Assembly: GCA_029938515.1 (NCBI GenBank)
Contig: JAOZUU010000197.1
Coordinates: 1 to 5,733 of the forward strand
DNA: 5,733 nt
Origin: Desulfobacterales bacterium
GTDB taxonomy: Bacteria; Desulfobacterota; Desulfobacteria; Desulfobacterales; QNYZ01
Direction: 5' to 3'
The notes beneath the pieces are model-generated. The model worked only from the letters and a program-made list of their open reading frames with translations. It made no database searches and was not told the DNA's origin. The position numbers and the translations under genes were made by a program. Below are positions 1 through 5,004 of this stretch, one piece after another (the stretch's first letter is position 1; each line of letters opens with the position of its first letter).

Positions 1-69
1 GATGATGGCAATTCTATTATTAGTGTAGACTCCAAGAAGAAAGAAATGGTAGGCGCAAATATTATGTAA
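1..69 (+). pseudogene. Transposase fragment, probable ISAzo13 family (partial)
   Basis: Read from base 1 in frame 1, the plus strand gives 22 codons and then TAA at 67-69, with the stretch NSIISVDSKKKEMVGAN. From memory this resembles the P(V/I)ISVDTKKKE(L/I)(V/I)G(N/D)F motif inside the ISAzo13 / Rhodopirellula-type DDE transposases. In the family the protein continues well beyond this motif with FKN and more catalytic-core sequence. Here it ends two residues after GAN, so this is a truncated remnant and not a working transposase. The 5' part lies outside the window. It fits a region that has received and lost mobile DNA. The match is short, so the family name is tentative, but the strand and frame are clear. 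Confidence 0.5.
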
Positions 70-83
70 CAGGCAATCTGTTA
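67..83. repeat. Perfect 6-bp inverted repeat
   Basis: TAACAG (67-72) and CTGTTA (78-83) are exact inverted complements around GCAAT. The site lies 10 bp beyond the stop codon of the minus-strand Rap1a-like gene and overlaps the stop of the transposase fragment. It could act as a weak transcript end for the Rap1a-like gene, but no T-run follows on the minus strand, so I do not call a terminator. Confidence 0.4.
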
Positions 84-93
84 TGGATCAATG

Positions 94-447
94 CTATTGG
101 TTTAGTGGAAAGGCCTCCTTCAAAGCATCCATGACAAGATCAACCGCAGGTTCATTCCATCTCTCCGGATGCGCCTTTAAATATATCATAACAATCTTGT
201 TAATTTGGCCTCTTGTAATATTTTCTTCGCCTCTGTAAATATGGTCCGTAGCATCATAAACACCAACATTAAAGCCCATGTACAATCCGCATTCAAAAAC
301 ACTATATTCTGTTGAATAATTTCTTTTCTCACATTCCTTCATATATTTAACGAGATCACTCCCTCTACAAAAAAAAGCATAGGCAGATGGCACTATAAAC
401 AAAGTGACCAAAATAATACATACCAACGAAAGCATTCTGATTTTCAT
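94..447 (-). CDS. Secreted Rap1a/Tai-family protein (type VI immunity-like)
   Basis: 117 residues. A signal peptide occupies residues 1-24 (MKIR, hydrophobic LSLVCIILVTLFIV, cleavage after SAYA), so the protein should be periplasmic. The mature part has the Rap1a layout: a Cys before GLYMGFNVGVYDA (residues 54-66), then ITRGQINKIVMIYLKAHPE (77-95) and AVDLVMDALKEAFP (101-114). Cysteines are at 27, 39 and 53. The usual C-terminal AFPC Cys is missing (AFPLNQ). Known founders of the family (Serratia Rap1a/Rap2a, Tai4) block amidase effectors of type VI secretion. No effector or secretion gene is in the window, so here it is an orphan and may have another periplasmic role. AAGGAG lies 7 nt before the ATG and fixes the start. 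A leader with a terminator hairpin precedes it and suggests attenuation. Confidence 0.8.
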   Translation of the reverse strand: MKIRMLSLVCIILVTLFIVPSAYAFFCRGSDLVKYMKECEKRNYSTEYSVFECGLYMGFNVGVYDATDHIYRGEENITRGQINKIVMIYLKAHPERWNEPAVDLVMDALKEAFPLNQ

Positions 448-458
448 TTATGATCTCC

Positions 459-527
459 TTATCCAAATAAAAAAGCCGAGCAACCATTTTTGCTGGCAAC
501 TCGGCTTTGAATTAAGATAGCTTGCAT
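459..527 (-). CDS. Possible leader peptide spanning the attenuator (22 aa)
   Basis: An ATG at 527-525 lies 8 nt after AGGA (536-539) and opens a 22-codon frame beginning MQAILIQSRV and ending CSAFLFG. It reads straight through the terminator hairpin and stops with TAA at 461-459, which overlaps the AAGGAG of the Rap1a-like gene. A ribosome on it would unfold the terminator and arrive at the next ribosome binding site, which is the geometry of translation-coupled attenuation. The Shine-Dalgarno and ATG are conserved in the second leader copy, but there the second codon is TAA, so a conserved peptide is not supported. No run of one amino acid codon is seen. Confidence 0.3.
   Translation of the reverse strand: MQAILIQSRVASKNGCSAFLFG
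465..505 (-). terminator. Intrinsic terminator inside leader copy 1
   Basis: On the minus strand GCCGAG (505-500) pairs with CTCGGC (480-475). The stem extends inward through UUGCC/GGUUG with wobbles and one mismatch, and six T (474-469) follow. It sits only about 20 nt before the start codon of the downstream gene, so it is an attenuator and not the end of a transcription unit. Confidence 0.75.
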
Positions 528-560
528 TTGGCCCATCCTTTATTATGGATAGATTAATAA

Positions 561-589
561 GTTATCTCAAATATTCAATTTTATGTCAA
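561..589 (-). promoter_or_regulatory. Sigma70-like promoter for the Rap1a-like gene
   Basis: The -35 is a perfect TTGACA (589-584). A 17-bp spacer is followed by the -10 GATAAC (566-561), which is preceded by TGA. Transcription would start near 554, giving a leader of about 107 nt. The second copy (TGGACA, 17 bp, GATAGT) is at the same place relative to its leader, which supports both calls. Confidence 0.65.
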
Positions 590-705
590 TGATTGATTGA
601 TTTTTGCAATGGGAAACGGTTTTACCGTGTATTTTACGCCTAAGGATCGTTCGAAATATCCGGTGCTATAACCACAAGTATGGATTTGTGATTTTAACGC
701 TGGGA

Positions 706-743
706 AACACGCTCAGACGGTCTGAAAACTGCCTGAACGTGTT
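706..743 (-). repeat. 11-bp inverted repeat downstream of the lipoprotein gene
   Basis: AACACGCTCAG (706-716) and CTGAACGTGTT (733-743) are inverted complements with one mismatch. A second palindrome CAGAC-G-GTCTG (714-724) overlaps the first arm, so alternative folds exist. It lies 51 bp beyond the lipoprotein stop and may end or stabilise that transcript, but only a short T-run follows. Confidence 0.45.
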
Positions 744-754
744 GATTGTGGGGC

Positions 755-774
755 TATCCGGTGGATGATTGTTT
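755..774. repeat. 20-bp repeat, copy 1 (ATCCGGTGG type)
   Basis: It begins ATCCGGTGGATGAT and matches 17 of 20 bases at 1335-1354. A shorter ATATCCGGTG occurs at 656-665. Both long copies lie upstream of one of the twin promoters in the minus-strand sense, so they may be leftovers of a larger duplicated intergenic unit. Confidence 0.4.
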
Positions 775-793
775 TATCAATAGCAACTGGATA

Positions 794-1186
794 CTATCTA
801 GATTGATCAATATCTGACCCTTCCACGTCCGTGCCTATAAAGACCGTAGGATCTTTTCCCTCACTTGTTGATGTTTCAACAAGTGCAGAGTTGACATATA
901 TATTTGCGGTTAGAGTTCCTGTTTGGCCACCGTGATGAGAGGCAGTAATGCTAATATAAGTATCCTCAGATACATTAAAATTTTGGGATTGCCAAGGTAA
1001 ATCAACGTTTTCCAGTTCGGTATCTTCTCCCTCTGTGTTAATATATCGAATATCAACCGGAGAGACAGAACCCCTAATTTCATAATGAACCGTTTCGGTT
1101 TTATCACTATACGACTCATCACATCCGATAAAAATGAAAATGCCAATACTGATTAGCGCAAACCATTTGATCCAAATTCGTTTCAT
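794..1186 (-). CDS. Lipoprotein with MmpS-like domain
   Basis: 130 residues from the ATG at 1186. That start has GAGGG 6 nt upstream; an in-frame ATG at 1222 lies just past the leader terminator, lacks a ribosome binding site and would put 12 extra residues before the signal peptide. Residues 1-22 form a lipoprotein signal (MKRIWIKW, hydrophobic core, lipobox FIGC with Cys22). Asp23 at +2 is the classic inner-membrane retention residue in enterobacteria. Residues 33-118 (VHYEIRGS, VDIRYIN, VDLPWQSQNF, ISITASHHGG, LTANIYVNS, ETSTSEG) follow the beta-strand pattern of MmpS-type domains (YEVTG, ITY, LPW, hydrophobic TCxI, VDG, TSxG), but without the TCxI cysteine. MmpS proteins are best known as mycobacterial partners of MmpL transporters; no transporter is present here. 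Role unknown. The protein faces the periplasm. Confidence 0.75.
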   Translation of the reverse strand: MKRIWIKWFALISIGIFIFIGCDESYSDKTETVHYEIRGSVSPVDIRYINTEGEDTELENVDLPWQSQNFNVSEDTYISITASHHGGQTGTLTANIYVNSALVETSTSEGKDPTVFIGTDVEGSDIDQSR

Positions 1187-1192
1187 ATCCGT

Positions 1193-1197
1193 CCCTC
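1193..1197 (-). promoter_or_regulatory. Ribosome binding site deciding the lipoprotein start
   Basis: GAGGG lies 6 nt before the ATG at 1186. No comparable site precedes the in-frame ATG at 1222, which sits 15 bp past the leader terminator. This moves the start inward by 12 codons. Confidence 0.65.
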
Positions 1198-1202
1198 TTT
1201 CC

Positions 1203-1242
1203 AAATAAAAAAGCCGAATCACCCTTTAAATGGCAACTCGGC
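1203..1242 (-). terminator. Intrinsic terminator inside leader copy 2
   Basis: GCCGAG (1242-1237) pairs with TTCGGC (1218-1213) including one G-U pair. The stem continues through UUGCC with GGGUG and its neighbours, and six T (1212-1207) follow. The lipoprotein start codon is about 20 nt downstream, so this is an attenuator like its twin at 465-505. Confidence 0.75.
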
Positions 1243-1297
1243 TCTAATTTAAGATCGTTTACATTTGGCCCATCCTTTATAATGGATAGATTAGGAA

Positions 1298-1326
1298 ACT
1301 ATCTCATATCTGTGTTTAAATGTCCA
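1298..1326 (-). promoter_or_regulatory. Sigma70-like promoter for the lipoprotein gene
   Basis: The -35 is TGGACA (1326-1321), the spacer is 17 bp, and the -10 is GATAGT (1303-1298). Sequence and spacing parallel the promoter at 561-589. Transcription would begin near 1291. Confidence 0.6.
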
Positions 1327-1334
1327 TATTTTTT

Positions 1335-1354
1335 ATCCGGTGGCTGATCTTTTT
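1335..1354. repeat. 20-bp repeat, copy 2 (ATCCGGTGG type)
   Basis: Matches 755-774 at 17 of 20 bases. On the minus strand it ends 9 bp before the -35 of the lipoprotein promoter, so it could also be an operator, but copy 1 is about 165 bp from its promoter, which argues against a fixed regulatory position. Confidence 0.4.
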
Positions 1355-1441
1355 GGTCGATTGTGTTGGAGTGGCCAGGTCGTTCCGATCAATTTAAATG
1401 GTATGATTGAATTATAACCAATTTTCTCGATGTCTGGAAAC

Positions 1442-1450
1442 TGTGGATAA
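1442..1450 (-). other. Single perfect DnaA-box sequence
   Basis: The minus strand reads TTATCCACA, the Escherichia coli consensus DnaA box. There is no cluster of further boxes and no dnaA or dnaN gene nearby, so it is not evidence for an origin. Confidence 0.25.
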
Positions 1451-1518
1451 CGGCTATAATCCCACAATTTGACGATATGCGATAACAAATTGATTTTTAA
1501 TACAAATCTAATAGATAG

Positions 1519-1647
1519 AGTCAGGGTGAAGCTGTCTTTGATATTACCCTGATGATTTCTGAGGTGGCCCGCCAGAAAGGTAAAGTATCATTCATCCTAA
1601 AAACCGGTGATAAGTCTGACGAACATAAAATAAATTATCTCACATAA
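1519..1647 (+). pseudogene. Short coding-like remnant, unidentified
   Basis: After a TAG at 1516-1518 one frame stays open for 42 codons to TAA at 1645-1647, with coding-like composition (SQGEAVFDITLMISEVARQ and then KGKVSFILKTGDKSDE). It has an internal ATG at 1552 with no ribosome binding site. I do not recognise a family. It could be the C-terminal scrap of a lost gene or chance. Confidence 0.25.
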
Positions 1648-1792
1648 AGAAGTCACTTACCGAATCTGCTGACAACCATTTGATTATTATCGTTTTTTGC
1701 CCAATTATCAGTCAATTGATGCATCAAGAAATTAACGATCGCAAATTCAATCAGTTTTTGACTCTATTTTTTTAGAGGATCTTGAGATGCAG

Positions 1793-1819
1793 TTGACAAG
1801 GTTGAATAAACTAAATACT
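1793..1819 (+). promoter_or_regulatory. Possible promoter of the CoA-transferase gene
   Basis: A perfect -35 TTGACA (1793-1798) is followed 15 bp later by AATACT (1814-1819), a fair -10 with a short spacer. It is the only near-consensus -35 I found in the last 50 bp or so before the gene. A transcript from here would have a leader of about 55-60 nt before the start at 1883. Confidence 0.35.
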
Positions 1820-1870
1820 GAGAACGGGGACTATTTATCATAATTCAAGATGGCAACAGGCAGCTTAGGC

Positions 1871-1875
1871 AGGAG
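1871..1875 (+). promoter_or_regulatory. Ribosome binding site deciding the CoA-transferase start
   Basis: AGGAG lies 7 nt before the ATG at 1883, which begins MKRVRNPEEV. The upstream in-frame ATG at 1850 has no purine-rich site before it, so 1883 is the likelier start. Confidence 0.75.
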
Positions 1876-1882
1876 TTATCCA

Positions 1883-3244
1883 ATGAAAAGAGTCCGCAAC
1901 CCTGAAGAAGTAGTCAACGCGAAAATTATCAAACCCGGCAGCCGCATATATGCGTCGGGCAATGCCGGCACCCCGCAGCGGCTGCTGGCCGTACTGGCAG
2001 CTGACGAAAATATTCAAGATGTGGAGCTGATGGGCGTGCTGCTGCTGGGCGACATTGACGCCCTGTTTTCCAAAACCGCCTGCCGGCGAATCACCCACCG
2101 TGTCATTTTCAACGGGCCTGCCTCGAGGAAAGCCGTCAACAAGGGTCGTGCCAAATACCAGCTACTGCACCTGTCGGATATCCCTCGGCAACTACGACGC
2201 TACTTGAAGCCCGATGTGGCCATGATCACCGTCAGCGGTCCGGACAACGGCGGCAACTACAGCCTGGGCACCACGGTGGAGGCGGTACCGGCGGCGGTGG
2301 AAACGGTTAAGCAAAACGGGGGAGTGGTGATTGCCGAACGCAACGGCCGCATGCCGTTTGTGTTGGGAGGAACCATACCTGGCGAGATGATCGATTATCT
2401 GGTCGATACCAACTATCGGTTGCCTATCAGCCCTGTCAAGCCGCCCGACGAGGCGGCCCGACGCATCGGCCAGATCATCGCCCAAAACTTCATAAAAGAC
2501 GGCACGACCCTGCAGTACGGTATCGGCCAGGTGCCAGAGGCGGTCACCGACGCGATGCTGGTCAAAGGGGTCAGGGATCTGGGCATCCACACCGAGCTGT
2601 TTGCCGATGCTATGCAGCGCCTGGTGGAGGCAGGTGTTGTCACCAACCGTCACACCTTTATCCACGTCAACTGTTCCATGTCCTCGATCTTCCTGTCCAG
2701 CGACCAGGAAGGCTACGACTGGCTCGACTATAACTCTTCGGTGCAAAGCCGCCCCTGCGACTACACCAACAGCGTCCTGAACATCGCCCGGGAACCCAAC
2801 ATGGTAGCCATCAACGGCGCCATCGGGGTAGACCTGCACGGCAATATCTGGGCAGACTCGCTGCAGGCCCGCCGGATCTACAGCGGAGTGGGCGGCCAGT
2901 CAGACTTTCTGCGCGGCGCGGCCCTTTCACGCGGCGGCGTGCCGATCATCGCCCTGAAATCCACCACGGAAAAGGGCACCAGTAAGATTGTCGAAAAATG
3001 TCCCGAGGGGATCACCACCACGGCGATTGCCCCCGACCAGGTGGTGATTATCACCGAACATGGCGCCTTCGATCCGCGGGGTCTGAGCTTTTCCGAACGA
3101 GTCATAGCCATCGCTCACCTGGCAGAACCGCAAAACCGCGAACTGCTGATCAAGCGGATCTACGACAGTCCCGAGTATCACCACCCGGCGCAAGCGCTGA
3201 AAGATGGTGTGCCGAAAGGAATAATACCTTATCAAGCGGCCTAA
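1883..3244 (+). CDS. Acetyl-CoA hydrolase / 4-hydroxybutyrate CoA-transferase family protein
   Basis: 453 residues from the ATG at 1883, the usual length for the family (class I CoA-transferases: AbfT, Cat1, Cat2). A cytosolic enzyme that moves CoA between an acyl-CoA and a free acid, typically acetyl-CoA to 4-hydroxybutyrate, butyrate or succinate. Visible motifs, numbered from 1883: ASGNAGTPQ near the N-terminus (24-32), LQYGIGQVPEAV (210-221), the catalytic glutamate in GIHTELFAD (Glu238, the same number I recall for AbfT), and the CoA-site loop GVGGQSDFLRGA (335-346). All key residues are present, so it should be active. No subunit or pathway gene is adjacent, so the true acid substrate cannot be read from context. 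It is visibly GC-richer than its neighbours. The gene ends 31 bp from a convergent gene, with no clear terminator between. Confidence 0.9.
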   Translation: MKRVRNPEEVVNAKIIKPGSRIYASGNAGTPQRLLAVLAADENIQDVELMGVLLLGDIDALFSKTACRRITHRVIFNGPASRKAVNKGRAKYQLLHLSDIPRQLRRYLKPDVAMITVSGPDNGGNYSLGTTVEAVPAAVETVKQNGGVVIAERNGRMPFVLGGTIPGEMIDYLVDTNYRLPISPVKPPDEAARRIGQIIAQNFIKDGTTLQYGIGQVPEAVTDAMLVKGVRDLGIHTELFADAMQRLVEAGVVTNRHTFIHVNCSMSSIFLSSDQEGYDWLDYNSSVQSRPCDYTNSVLNIAREPNMVAINGAIGVDLHGNIWADSLQARRIYSGVGGQSDFLRGAALSRGGVPIIALKSTTEKGTSKIVEKCPEGITTTAIAPDQVVIITEHGAFDPRGLSFSERVIAIAHLAEPQNRELLIKRIYDSPEYHHPAQALKDGVPKGIIPYQAA

Positions 3245-3275
3245 AAGTCGACATTGAAATCAGCACGTTTAAAGA

Positions 3276-4526
3276 TTACCATGGATTCCGCATCACTCGT
3301 TGGATCCACGTTGCATCATCAGCGCCGCCATGACCCGTAATAACGCGATACCATCCGTTTGCGTTCACGTAATTGAGTGTGAAAGCACCGGATATGCGGC
3401 TGCCTAAATCCTCTCTTTCCATCGGAGGAGAAAACGTGTCTGCCCTTTTCAAAGCATATGGCCCCATGACACTCTCTCCTGTGGAAACATACTCGTAAAC
3501 AATGCTGTTTTGCCAGTGCCCGACACCTGCCACCCACCGTTCATCGACCTTGGTAATTGACACAACTGTCGACTTGTTATTGGGCAACCCCTGAACTTCT
3601 CCAAGGTACTGCATCGTTTGTAGACGCTCTAAGTCTCCCCGCCATATTTCAACTGGACCCTGATTATCGTAGCCATAGTTCGTTGTGTGTAGCTGTACGC
3701 ATCCGATTAACACGCGATCTTTGGGAGTGTTTGGCCCATTTTGGACAAAAAACCAATTGACGCCAGATGCATGGAGTTGAGATTGCAAGGTGTTATTGGA
3801 CTTCCAACCGGTATTCAAATTCCACACGCGGGCATTTTGAGAACCCTCATACATCGATCCCTTATCTGAAATCAGCCCGTATACCGTATTGCCAAGTGCA
3901 AGCAACCCGTATGCCTTCCCCCGAGTACCCATCACAAAACGCCAGTTCGAAGGTACCATCGGATTTTTACCTAAAGGAAGTTTAAAAATGGCCGTTTCGT
4001 ATTTATGCAGTCCAACAAAACCATCGCCTGTTGCCATCCATACAGTTCCATTGGCGGCAACGGTGGTCACCCCGTTATCATGGCCGTCCAGCAATTTCAC
4101 CGGATTATAAGTGGGAATAAATTTATCGATCGGTGTTGTTGAGGCTATGCATTTAACTCGCCCCTCATTTTTTCCATTTTTTACATAATGTTCATAGGGG
4201 CGGCTCCAGAACCAGCCGTCTTTTTTTACGTCTTTATATTTATTCAAGTACCATTCATGGCAAAATTGGACCCCTGATGGTACCGTATAATCGTTTGGCC
4301 ATCCCGGTGTCCCGCCCCGAAGCGGGCTGGATGATCCGGCTAAGATTGCAGGCAAATATAAAAGGATATCATCATCGTCGGCGTAAACAGCTTTACCGGG
4401 GCAGATCAATACAAGTGACAAAAAAAATATAATCCAAAAATTACGCTTGCATATCGTCAATATTCCGTCTTTTGAATGGTAAATAATGGCAATCCATAGA
4501 ATCACACTGAATGTATAACTTCGCAA
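3276..4526 (-). CDS. Secreted protein with HYxxxGxxEGR module and propeller-like region
   Basis: 416 residues starting with TTG (4526-4524), supported by AGAGGAA 7 nt upstream. The N-terminus is unusual: a hydrophobic stretch at 6-16, then KDGILTICKRN, then a typical signal core (31-42) and a probable cleavage after VYA (49), before DDDD. An inner TTG at residue 23 would give a normal signal peptide but lacks a well-placed ribosome binding site. Residues 90-123 (HEWYLNKYKDV then YEHYVKNGKNEGR) match a short module in secreted proteins with the pattern YLxxNPDV...HYxxxGxxEGR; Cys89 and Cys126 flank it and may form a disulfide. From about 150 on, strand-turn repeats (GVTTVAANGTVWMATGDG, KAYGLLALGNTVYGLIS, ERWVAGVGHW) suggest a beta-propeller. 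I recognise no enzyme motif. Likely extracellular or periplasmic. It follows a frameshifted small secreted-protein gene by 3 nt. Confidence 0.75.
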   Translation of the reverse strand: MRSYTFSVILWIAIIYHSKDGILTICKRNFWIIFFLSLVLICPGKAVYADDDDILLYLPAILAGSSSPLRGGTPGWPNDYTVPSGVQFCHEWYLNKYKDVKKDGWFWSRPYEHYVKNGKNEGRVKCIASTTPIDKFIPTYNPVKLLDGHDNGVTTVAANGTVWMATGDGFVGLHKYETAIFKLPLGKNPMVPSNWRFVMGTRGKAYGLLALGNTVYGLISDKGSMYEGSQNARVWNLNTGWKSNNTLQSQLHASGVNWFFVQNGPNTPKDRVLIGCVQLHTTNYGYDNQGPVEIWRGDLERLQTMQYLGEVQGLPNNKSTVVSITKVDERWVAGVGHWQNSIVYEYVSTGESVMGPYALKRADTFSPPMEREDLGSRISGAFTLNYVNANGWYRVITGHGGADDATWIQRVMRNPW

Positions 4527-4529
4527 TCG

Positions 4530-4803
4530 TTATTTCCTCTTCATGTTCAGTGTCTGGTTTCCGGTATCAATGTTTGCTGTTGCATTAAAGCGCTCATCAA
4601 ACAGGCAAACACACGTCCCGTTAATGTTGTCTTTCACAGCATATGAACCGATTCCATAAGCAATGTTGGGCTGACTGGCGGCGGCCAGCGAGGTAAAGGG
4701 GACAAGGGGCTGTTTTGGTCAGCGGAATAACCACCACCTTGTTCTGAGCCAACGCGGATGCTGTCGAAAACAGCGCCAACGATAAAATATACACAAATAA
4801 CAT
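4530..4803 (-). pseudogene. Small secreted protein, broken by a single-base frameshift
   Basis: From the ATG at 4803 the frame gives a signal peptide (MLFVYILSLALFSTASALA, cleavage near residue 19) and then QNKVVVIPLTK. NKVVVIPL directly after the signal is a start I associate with exported proteins of deltaproteobacteria. It then shifts: one extra base at AAAA (4716-4713) puts the rest in another frame, which is open from just past a TGA (codons from PKQPLVPFTSL) through AYGIGSYAVKDNINGTCVC and LFDERFNATANIDTGN to TAA at 4532-4530. Removing one A gives a continuous 90-residue protein. The stop is 3 nt before the TTG start of the 416-residue gene, whose ribosome binding site lies inside this gene, so they look co-transcribed. 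The signal lacks a charged n-region; a further lesion near 4805-4822 (MNICKL in another frame) is possible. Function unknown. Confidence 0.6.
4534..4540 (-). promoter_or_regulatory. Ribosome binding site supporting a TTG start
   Basis: AGAGGAA lies 7 nt before the TTG at 4526, inside the last codons of the frameshifted upstream gene. The nearby ATG at 4544 cannot start the 416-residue protein because its frame stops after MKRK. Confidence 0.6.
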
Positions 4804-5004
4804 CCAGTTTACAAATGTTCATTTTGGACCCGTATTAATCATGGCCCGGTCAGTTTTTCTCCATACGGATGTTCCGGTTGATTTTTTCCGAGGCGATGAC
4901 AAAGCTGTAAGCTTGGAAAACAAAACCAATCGTACACCTTCCCTTTCGTCCTTAAGATGACGCGTTGAGGGGAGATGAAAAACCTGGAGATGGACAGTAA
5001 CGAA
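4804..5004. other. Unassigned 200-bp stretch in the decaying region
   Basis: Several frames on both strands have coding-like pieces (minus: FVIASEKINRNIRMEKN; plus: MARSVFLHTDVPVDFFRG) but none has a ribosome binding site, a full-length frame or a recognisable family. I cannot choose between them. It is probably remnant DNA between a lost dapA-like gene and the small secreted-protein gene. Confidence 0.35.

Larger units (their letters stand above)
448..555 (-). promoter_or_regulatory. Repeated 5' leader (copy 1), candidate attenuator
   Basis: This is the transcribed leader between the predicted start (about 554) and the Rap1a-like ATG. In RNA order it holds a hairpin CUAUCC-(AUAAUAAA)-GGAUGG, then AAAGGA and an AUG 8 nt on, then a terminator hairpin with six U, then the gene's own ribosome binding site. 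The same order, with 59 of 70 bases identical from the -10 element to the terminator, recurs at 1187-1292 before an unrelated gene. A terminator between promoter and start codon implies conditional read-through. I could not fit it to any riboswitch class I know. AAAGGAUGGG also resembles the GGA core of CsrA/RsmA sites. The trigger is unknown. Confidence 0.6.
590..793. other. Intergenic spacer with hairpins, no gene seen
   Basis: With the leader, this makes about 346 bp free of long coding frames. It contains a short perfect hairpin ACGGT-TTT-ACCGT (616-628), the large imperfect inverted repeat at 706-743, and one of two copies of an ATCCGGTGG-containing repeat (755-774). I see no tRNA, attachment core or convincing small gene. 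Confidence 0.5.
1187..1292 (-). promoter_or_regulatory. Repeated 5' leader (copy 2), candidate attenuator
   Basis: Second copy of the leader unit, before the lipoprotein gene. The hairpin CUAUCC/GGAUGG is unchanged, as is the block AAAGGAUGGGCCAAAUG holding a Shine-Dalgarno and AUG. The terminator stem is kept although its loop differs in sequence and length, which points to selection on pairing. The conserved AUG (1264-1262) is followed immediately by UAA (1261-1259), a minimal start-stop frame, where copy 1 has CAA. Whether start-stop stalling matters is unknown. Confidence 0.6.
1327..1849. other. Intergenic region, mostly non-coding
   Basis: About 520 bp, AT-rich. It holds a copy of the ATCCGGTGG repeat (1335-1354), one DnaA-box sequence (1442-1450), a short coding-like remnant (1519-1647), a small inverted repeat CTCTA/TAGAG around a T-run (1762-1777) and a possible plus-strand promoter (1793-1819). 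I see no complete gene and no RNA gene. Confidence 0.5.

Noticed and set aside
448..555. c-di-GMP-I (GEMM) riboswitch in the leaders
   Set aside because: GCCGAGUUGCC resembles the 3' end of GEMM, but the obligatory GGGCAAACC, GNRA-loop stem and GACGCAAAGCC core are not present in order, and there is not enough room for both stems.
448..1326. Integron cassette attC sites around the two small genes
   Set aside because: The repeats are promoter-plus-leader units 5' of the genes and lack paired RYYYAAC/GTTRRRY core sites; no integrase is seen.
1442..1450. Replication origin
   Set aside because: Only one DnaA-box sequence, with no cluster, no unwinding region and no replication gene nearby.
2192..2839. 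215-codon minus-strand frame under the CoA-transferase
   Set aside because: It is the antisense shadow of a GC-rich gene with intact catalytic motifs; its translation shows no family resemblance and has no ribosome binding site.
3557..4110. Three plus-strand frames opposite the secreted protein
   Set aside because: They are short, overlap one another, lack ribosome binding sites and lie antisense to a long frame with a signal peptide.
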